12,641 nt of DNA from an uncultured Candidatus Saccharibacteria bacterium (GTDB taxonomy: Bacteria > Patescibacteria > Saccharimonadia > Saccharimonadales > UBA4665), in contig CAIYEO010000033.1 in assembly GCA_903925195.1 (NCBI GenBank), positions 1 through 12,641 of the forward strand. The letters are read 5' to 3'. Shown here piece after piece: positions 7,275 through 12,641 of this stretch; position 1 is the stretch's first letter; the number at the start of each line of letters is the position of its first letter. The position numbers and the translations under genes were made by a program. Under the pieces are notes generated by a model. It was not told the DNA's origin. It did not search any database and saw only the letters and a program-made list of their open reading frames with translations.

Positions 7275-8702
7275 ATGACAGATATCAGAACTAGATTCGC
7301 TCCAAGTCCAACCGGATATATGCACGTAGGTAGCGTTAGGACGGCTTTATTTGCTTGGCTTTTAGCTCGTCAAAATAATGGTGAGTTTATCCTTAGAATT
7401 GAAGATACAGATAAAGTGCGCGAAGTTGAAGGATCAGAAAAGCATATTATGGAATCCCTAAAATATCTTGGTATCAAATGGGATGAAGGTCCAGATATTG
7501 GTGGACCATGTATGAGATATCGTCAGAGCGAAAGATTAAAGGAGTATAAGGAATGGGCACAAAAACTAGTTGATGCTGGTAGAGCTTATCCTGATCCTTA
7601 CAAAAAAGAAGAACTAGAAGAACTACGAGAAATAGCCAAGCAATCTAAAAAACCATTTCTATTTAGAGAACATCGACCTGAGATTATGCCTATGTGGAAT
7701 GGAACTCAAACTCTAAGGTTTAAATCTGATCCAAAAAGCTATACCTGGAAAGATGAAGTGATGGGTAAACTATCTACCGGACCAGAAGTAATCGATGACT
7801 TTATTATTATGAAAAGCGATGGCTATCCAACCTATAACTTTGCCCATATAGTCGATGATTATCTCATGAAGATTACTCACATAGTCCGTTCTCAGGAGTT
7901 TATTTCAAGCACTCCTAAGTTTCTTAATCTCTATGAAGCACTTGATATAGAACATCCATTATTCGTCACACTACCTCCAGTGATGGGCCCAGATGGCAAG
8001 AAAAAGCTATCCAAAAGAGATGGCGCTAAAGATATTCTAGATTACGGTCGAGAAGGCTATCTACCTGAGGCTTTAACAAACTTCCTAGCTACTCTTGGCT
8101 GGAACGATGGAACAACCCGTGAAGTATTTTCAGTTGATGAGCTAATTGGTTCTTTTGACATAAAAAGAATCAACAGAGCAGGGGCTAAGTTTGATGAACA
8201 AAGACTCATGTGGCTCAATGGTCATTACATAAGAGAGATGAGCCTAGATGACTTATTCGAAAAAGTTAAAGCATATTGGCCACAATCTGCCACAAGCTTT
8301 GATGATGAATACAAGAAAAAAGTCTTAGGTCTAGTTCAAGAAAGACTTAAATATTTCGCAGAATTACCGCAGCTAACTAACTTCTTCTTTGAAGAATTAC
8401 CAACAGATAAAAGCCTCATAGACAATAACAAGTTCCTAAAAGATTACCAAAAAGAAGAAATTATTAATCTACTAGAGCAAGTCAAGACATCTTTAGAATC
8501 GAGTGATTTCAGCGTAGAAGATTTAACAAATAAACTAAACCAATTACTAGAAACAACTAATAAGAAACCAGGTGAACTATTTAGCCTAATTAGAATTGTT
8601 ACGACTTGGGCACCAGCTAGTCCAGCACTTGCAGACTCACTAGCGGTATTCGGTAAAGATAAAACTATCCATAAGATATCTCAAGCTATTACAGACCTAT
8701 AG
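7275..8702 (+). CDS. gltX: Glutamyl-tRNA synthetase
   Basis: A 475-residue class I synthetase that charges tRNA-Glu with glutamate in the cytoplasm. The N-terminus RTRFAPSPTGYMHVGS (5-20) carries the HIGH-type motif (HVGS, 17-20); RIEDTDKVR follows, and KLSKRDG (244-250) is the KMSKS-type motif. The C-terminal third is the helical anticodon-binding domain, with GELFSLIRI and the late ALADSLAVFGKD typical of the family. The Cys-containing zinc region of the E. coli-type enzyme is absent: the equivalent stretch reads GRAYPDPYKKEELEELR. An in-frame TAG at 7242-7244 and the conserved first residues support the ATG at 7275. If the organism lacks GlnRS, the enzyme may also charge tRNA-Gln as the first step of the GatCAB route; the window cannot show this. 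The gene converges on the Kelch-like gene with only 23 nt between stops and no hairpin terminator visible. Confidence 0.97.
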   Translation: MTDIRTRFAPSPTGYMHVGSVRTALFAWLLARQNNGEFILRIEDTDKVREVEGSEKHIMESLKYLGIKWDEGPDIGGPCMRYRQSERLKEYKEWAQKLVDAGRAYPDPYKKEELEELREIAKQSKKPFLFREHRPEIMPMWNGTQTLRFKSDPKSYTWKDEVMGKLSTGPEVIDDFIIMKSDGYPTYNFAHIVDDYLMKITHIVRSQEFISSTPKFLNLYEALDIEHPLFVTLPPVMGPDGKKKLSKRDGAKDILDYGREGYLPEALTNFLATLGWNDGTTREVFSVDELIGSFDIKRINRAGAKFDEQRLMWLNGHYIREMSLDDLFEKVKAYWPQSATSFDDEYKKKVLGLVQERLKYFAELPQLTNFFFEELPTDKSLIDNNKFLKDYQKEEIINLLEQVKTSLESSDFSVEDLTNKLNQLLETTNKKPGELFSLIRIVTTWAPASPALADSLAVFGKDKTIHKISQAITDL

Positions 8703-8725
8703 AAGGGTAAAATTAAACAAATATA

Positions 8726-11700
8726 CTATCTCGGCGTGTCTAGAGTCTGAAGATTACCTGATGCACCCTGAACAGAGCCGGCAGCACCGTTAATTCCGCC
8801 CCTAAGTCTAGATCCGGAATTAGGATGATAATACAAAGTAAATCCAGTAATATTCGATGGAGTATATGTTGAAAATGTAAATACGCTTGAATCATTTATA
8901 TTTACAGTTAGTAAATAGTACTGTGATGTTGTTTTGTTATTGGTACACGAATTGCCAGTTGGCATAGCTATAGAATTATAGCTTGAAAGGACAGGCGTAA
9001 TATTAGTAGGTGGACCCGAACAGACATTTGCCGAATCACCCATAGGCTTATATGTAACCAGATCATCATACTTACCACTAGTACCTGAAACTGTCAGCCC
9101 ATAAGGAGTTACACTAGTTAAACTATTAAATAAATACGAATAAATACCATTATGAGCAATGGACTGCAAACCTGAATACCAAATATCTGTTCCACCAGTT
9201 CCAGGATTAGGTAGATAGACATAGCCGTTATATACTGATGCACCTAAGTTAGTAGTTACAGTAATACTAGGTAATGTTCCAGCGTATTGGAAATCTCCTA
9301 AAGAACCGTCACTAAATATTGGTGCCTTCGCAACAAAATTACAACTAGTGGTTGATGTAGTTGTATTGTTGCAAGCATTACTCGCTCCAGTGATGGTCGA
9401 TGTTCCACCCATAACATAAAGATAGCCGTTACTAGCAAATAAGGATGCATTCGATAACTGATATGCATCAAATAACGATCCAGAATTGGTTGATTGCAGC
9501 TTCCAGGCCGATGAATAGGTTCCACTCGATACCTGTACATAGGCAAGACTACTAGATGAGGAAGTTCCACCTAAGATATATTCATAACCCTTATAATAAG
9601 CCCTAGATGTAGTTCCAGCAGATCCAGCTAGTCCAGAAGAGGTTAGTGTTTGCCCTGTAGACGAAAGAGTGCCATCGGAATTTATTTTCACAGAATAATC
9701 TGAGTTTGATCCGGCAGAATTAGTCACAAACAAGTAACCGTTATCTATAAATGAAATACTATTATTTACAAAATTACTATTAGAATAATTATAACTACTT
9801 ATGCCGCCCGTACAATCATGAGAACTATCACATACTGAAGTATCAAAATAGGTATTATAGTTCTTGAGTAATAGCCAATTAGTAGTTCCGAGTGTGCTTG
9901 GGTTATCGGAACAAGTTGAAATTTTACAGGCATAATAATTACTATTACTATTAGAATAAACAACGTTTCCTAGAGAATAACTAGCAGAGCTTTGGTCAAT
10001 ACCTGGATTTAAATAGCTATTATTTCCAGCTGTTGTAATCAGTAAGCAACTTGTGGATCCGAAAAGCAAGCAATAACCTCCACTACTTGGGCTGCAAGAA
10101 GTACTAGAATTGGCTATGCAAACATATTGTGAACTACTAGCAGGCCAAGTAGATACAGGAGTTGTATTAGAAAAAACACCTAAACTTCCGTCAATATTAA
10201 TTTTTGCCACCTGGACGTCGTTGAACTGATTACACCCCGCATATGTGCAAGAGTTTCCTCCAGTAACATAAATATATCCATTATATGCACTAACAGTTGC
10301 CCCAGTTTTAGCAAACCTCATAGGATAAGATGCTACGTACACCGGATTAGGTGAAGTTATACTATAAACTCTTACGGTATTACAGTAAGTTCCCCCATTG
10401 CCGAGATACGGCAAACTAGTAGTGGAAACAGAAGTAAATAAGCACCGAGTTGTATCGCCAGTCAAGCTGTCAGTTCCACCTACTTCATACAAGAATCCGT
10501 TGTAGGCCGTACTGGACACTCCAGTAATTGTATGTGAAGCACTTGACCCCAAAGCAACTCCTGAATCACAAAAAGAATTTGTTATTGTACTAGCACAAGT
10601 AGTCGGAGCTTTTAAAGTACCATTACCGCCAAGATTAATCGTCGCCAGTTGATAATTACTCGAAAAAGTGGCAGGGCTAGCACAAGCACCACCGGTTGTG
10701 GATGTATAGGTGCTGCATCCACCTATCATATAGATTGTTCCATTACTCATAGCCGAACCAAATCCCCATGATTTATTTGCCATAGTACCAACTGAAACAA
10801 AGTTACTACTTGGCGCTCCACTCGAAAGATTGATAGGAGCGGCATATACTGTATTTAGCACATTAGCTGTAAACGGGGATACGCTTGAAGAGCCGCATCC
10901 GGTATATCCTCCAGCAGTTATTCCAGATCCCGAGGAAGTGGTATCTGAACACCCGCCATAGACATATATATACCCATTATATATTGACATTCCACCAGCG
11001 AAAAAAGACGGCATAGCATGACTTGTATCATTGGCAAATGACGTAGCTGGAGATGACGGATTGACTATGTCTGAAACTTTAGCATATTGTAAAGAATTAT
11101 ATGCAGCACCGCTTGTACTACAACCCTTACCGGCTGTAGTCACATTATTCCCAGCACAGCCACCAGCTACATAGAGGTAGCCATTGTAAGCTGCTACAGC
11201 AGGTGCAAAAACACCCGCCACAGTATAATTAGATTGAGTAAAGGCTGATAAAGCACCTCCTCCAGTAGGTAATAACTGATAATAAACATAGCCGCTAGCT
11301 AATGCTCCTGCACTTTTGCCACACATATACTGAGCAGCATCTGAATTTGAAAGACAGCCACCTGCTACAATTAAATATCCATTAGATATAGCAAGGCCTG
11401 ATCCGAAAGTGCCAGAACCAGTCCCAGGGAATTGTGCTGCAGTATTATTCGTTACTGAACCAGGACTACCATCAGTAGTGTTTGCTAGAAAATATTGAAA
11501 GTTATTCATTACCGTATTACACGACTGATTATTAGCTACTCCTTGATCCCTACAACCAGTACTAACATAGATTGTTGAGTTATATCCAATAGCAGAAGCC
11601 CCAAACACTCCCAATGATAATACGTTGGGTGATAAGCACCATACACCTACCGGAGATCCACAGCTAGGAGCAGATAGAGTACCGTCATTGGAATTTATTT

Positions 11701-12641
11701 TAGAGTAATAAATAGACGTAGATACATTAGTACTAGCGCTGCACCATCTATTGACGGTAGAGGCAAAATTACAACCACCAATAACATAGAGATAGTTCTG
11801 GTAAACAGTTACGGCCGGCATAAATAGAGAACCTGGACCAGTAGCTGACGAAAAAGCATTAATCGATCCCGGATCATTAATTTTTACATAATAAGTACTA
11901 CCTATTGTTGCCGAGGCATTAGTGCCACCGAAAGAGTATAAGTAGCCATTGTATGCAATTCCTGCAGAATATTTTATATGGCTGGATGCGTTAGTAGCTG
12001 TTGAAGTAACCTGCCAAGTACCAATACTACCATCTGCATTTATTTGCGCAAACGTAGTATATAAATTATCACTAGTTCCATTATTTGGATTTGTACCTCC
12101 ATATGCATAGATGTAACCGGAATAAACCACTAAATTTAAATTATTTTGAATCAGAGATAAAGTAGTAGTGTTAATTGCCGAAGAACTTAAATCTCCATTT
12201 TTTGTATTTATATTAAAATAAATCACATTATTATAATTCGTCCCTCCGTTAAATCCTCCGGCTATATATAAGTTATTGTTATATATACTTAGTCCAACGC
12301 CAGCAACCCCACTACCAGCATAGGAAATAGTATTTGAAGCTGAAGCAAAACTTCCAATGCTTCCATTCATATTCACTGTGGCATACTGAATATCATTATA
12401 ATAAGTTGCGCCATTAGCACCTCCAGCTATATAGATATAGCCGTTATATACGGATGCTGCGAGATAATACCTTGGATTGGCGAAGGTTGTTGAGTTGGTT
12501 GTGAAAGTACCCAGACTTCCGGCTGTTGAACCACAACCACCTGTACCACTATTCGATCCAGTGCAAATCAAAGCATACTGGACATCATTATAATAAGTTG
12601 CACCATTAGAACCTCCAGCTATATAAATATAGCCGTTATAT
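8726..12641 (-). CDS. Giant secreted/surface Kelch-like beta-propeller repeat protein, N-terminus beyond window edge
   Basis: An open frame on the minus strand runs from the right edge (first full codon 12640-12638) to TAG at 8726-8728, giving at least 1,304 residues. A TTG at 12571 is not the start, because the frame upstream still encodes repeat (a YNGYIYIAGG at the edge). About 17 blades of 50-80 residues are visible, each opening with YNGYxYxxGG (a Kelch-type strand and Gly pair) and most carrying a second strand like INxDGSLGxF. That is enough for two or more 6-8-bladed propellers. Composition is rich in Ser, Thr, Asn, Gly and Tyr and very poor in charged residues, as in surface proteins. 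Several blades have GGC-x(n)-C loops. A Cys-rich insert with a CBM5/12-like motif sits between two blades. The C-terminal tail (8729-8850) is unlike the blades and ends LQTLDTPR. Signal peptide or anchor cannot be seen. Kelch-type fold is confident; binding target is unknown. Confidence 0.85.
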   Translation of the reverse strand, partial: YNGYIYIAGGSNGATYYNDVQYALICTGSNSGTGGCGSTAGSLGTFTTNSTTFANPRYYLAASVYNGYIYIAGGANGATYYNDIQYATVNMNGSIGSFASASNTISYAGSGVAGVGLSIYNNNLYIAGGFNGGTNYNNVIYFNINTKNGDLSSSAINTTTLSLIQNNLNLVVYSGYIYAYGGTNPNNGTSDNLYTTFAQINADGSIGTWQVTSTATNASSHIKYSAGIAYNGYLYSFGGTNASATIGSTYYVKINDPGSINAFSSATGPGSLFMPAVTVYQNYLYVIGGCNFASTVNRWCSASTNVSTSIYYSKINSNDGTLSAPSCGSPVGVWCLSPNVLSLGVFGASAIGYNSTIYVSTGCRDQGVANNQSCNTVMNNFQYFLANTTDGSPGSVTNNTAAQFPGTGSGTFGSGLAISNGYLIVAGGCLSNSDAAQYMCGKSAGALASGYVYYQLLPTGGGALSAFTQSNYTVAGVFAPAVAAYNGYLYVAGGCAGNNVTTAGKGCSTSGAAYNSLQYAKVSDIVNPSSPATSFANDTSHAMPSFFAGGMSIYNGYIYVYGGCSDTTSSGSGITAGGYTGCGSSSVSPFTANVLNTVYAAPINLSSGAPSSNFVSVGTMANKSWGFGSAMSNGTIYMIGGCSTYTSTTGGACASPATFSSNYQLATINLGGNGTLKAPTTCASTITNSFCDSGVALGSSASHTITGVSSTAYNGFLYEVGGTDSLTGDTTRCLFTSVSTTSLPYLGNGGTYCNTVRVYSITSPNPVYVASYPMRFAKTGATVSAYNGYIYVTGGNSCTYAGCNQFNDVQVAKINIDGSLGVFSNTTPVSTWPASSSQYVCIANSSTSCSPSSGGYCLLFGSTSCLLITTAGNNSYLNPGIDQSSASYSLGNVVYSNSNSNYYACKISTCSDNPSTLGTTNWLLLKNYNTYFDTSVCDSSHDCTGGISSYNYSNSNFVNNSISFIDNGYLFVTNSAGSNSDYSVKINSDGTLSSTGQTLTSSGLAGSAGTTSRAYYKGYEYILGGTSSSSSLAYVQVSSGTYSSAWKLQSTNSGSLFDAYQLSNASLFASNGYLYVMGGTSTITGASNACNNTTTSTTSCNFVAKAPIFSDGSLGDFQYAGTLPSITVTTNLGASVYNGYVYLPNPGTGGTDIWYSGLQSIAHNGIYSYLFNSLTSVTPYGLTVSGTSGKYDDLVTYKPMGDSANVCSGPPTNITPVLSSYNSIAMPTGNSCTNNKTTSQYYLLTVNINDSSVFTFSTYTPSNITGFTLYYHPNSGSRLRGGINGAAGSVQGASGNLQTLDTPR
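9866..9985 (-). other. CBM5/12-like carbohydrate-binding motif inserted between blades
   Basis: About 40 residues read ASYSLGNVVYSNSNSNYYAC, then KISTCSDNPSTLGTTNWLLL. The spacing Y-x-x-G-x-x-V-x-Y, Y-x-A/C, P and a closing W-x-L is that of CBM5/12 and related chitin-binding folds. It lies inside a larger Cys-rich insert (about 9780-10150) that holds eight Cys and breaks the blade rhythm. Pattern recognition only; the domain is short and lacks a tested match. Confidence 0.5.
12381..12449 (-). repeat. 69-bp near-identical direct repeat, copy A
   Basis: Matches 12573-12641 at 64 of 69 positions. It encodes YNGYIYIAGGANGATYYNDI followed by QYA. The copies are 192 nt apart, exactly 64 codons, so the duplication is in frame. 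Confidence 0.9.
12573..12641 (-). repeat. 69-bp near-identical direct repeat, copy B, cut by window edge
   Basis: Partner of 12381-12449. Of the five base differences, three are silent and two change residues (Ala/Ser and Ile/Val). The match may continue past the right edge. Confidence 0.9.

Larger units (their letters stand above)
9190..12641 (-). repeat. Array of about 17 Kelch-like blades
   Basis: Protein-level repeat within the large gene. Blade openings read, from the right edge leftward: YNGYIYIAGG (twice), YNNNLYIAGG, YSGYIYAYGG, YNGYLYSFGG, YQNYLYVIGG, YNSTIYVSTG, SNGYLIVAGG, YNGYLYVAGG, YNGYIYVYGG, SNGTIYMIGG, YNGFLYEVGG, YNGYIYVTGG, DNGYLFVTNS, YKGYEYILGG, SNGYLYVMGG and YNGYVYLPNP. 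The last ones before the C-terminus are degenerate, which marks the end of the array near 9190. Confidence 0.85.

Noticed and set aside
9298..9570. 90-codon open frame inside the Kelch-like gene on the same strand
   Set aside because: It is another frame of a clearly coding repeat region, with no recognisable protein features.
12569..12571. TTG as the start of the large Kelch-like gene
   Set aside because: The frame continues upstream to the window edge with clear repeat sequence, so TTG is just an internal Leu codon.
9190..12641. Regular short direct repeats suggesting a CRISPR array
   Set aside because: The repeats are in frame, vary at the base level, and encode Kelch-type strands; repeats and spacers are not constant in length.
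1..12641. Recoding of UGA as Gly, as in some other Patescibacteria
   Set aside because: About 4,000 codons in eight genes contain no in-frame TGA, and conserved Gly and Trp positions use GGN and TGG.

Overview
The window reads as a piece of a small, AT-rich genome of a Candidate Phyla Radiation (Patescibacteria) bacterium, most probably Saccharibacteria (TM7). The basis is indirect. The set of envelope proteins (a PEGA-domain membrane protein with a propeller-like C-terminus, LemA beside a Tim44/DUF3137-like protein, a sortase with a long cytoplasmic N-terminus, a divergent CapA-like protein, and a huge Kelch-like protein) fits that group. About 4,000 codons can be read with no in-frame TGA, which argues against the UGA=Gly code of Absconditabacteria and Gracilibacteria. 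No rRNA or other marker that would settle the taxonomy is present.

Layout: (1) 1-1038, minus, partial: a membrane-anchored CapA-like protein running off the left edge. (2) 1170-3126, plus: a two-gene unit of lemA and a Gly-rich, multi-pass Tim44-like/DUF3137-like protein, closed by a hairpin at 3144-3172 that can serve both strands. (3) 3174-3260, minus: tRNA-Leu(CAA) with encoded CCA. (4) 3380-4579, plus: a sortase, convergent with and overlapping by 6 nt (5) 4574-6085, minus: a PEGA-domain membrane protein. (6) 6232-7221, plus: a single-pass membrane protein with a basic, disordered N-terminus. (7) 7275-8702, plus: glutamyl-tRNA synthetase. (8) 8726-12641, minus, partial: at least 1,304 residues of a Kelch-like repeat protein that continues past the right edge.

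Apart from gltX and the tRNA, every gene is predicted to act at or outside the membrane. This looks like a cell-surface neighbourhood: a sortase, two membrane-anchored proteins with extracellular domains, a CapA-like envelope enzyme or enzyme relic, and a giant propeller protein with a carbohydrate-binding-like insert. For an epibiotic organism a role in host contact is plausible, but that is inference.

The most interesting part is the giant Kelch-like protein. About 17 blades are visible. A subset carries a Cys-bounded loop directly after the Gly-Gly of the blade. One blade junction is interrupted by a Cys-rich insert containing a CBM5/12-like motif. Two blades share 64 of 69 bases at a spacing of exactly 64 codons. 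A second theme is transcription: the capA-like gene and gltX have good sigma70-type promoters so close to their ATG that the mRNAs should be almost leaderless.
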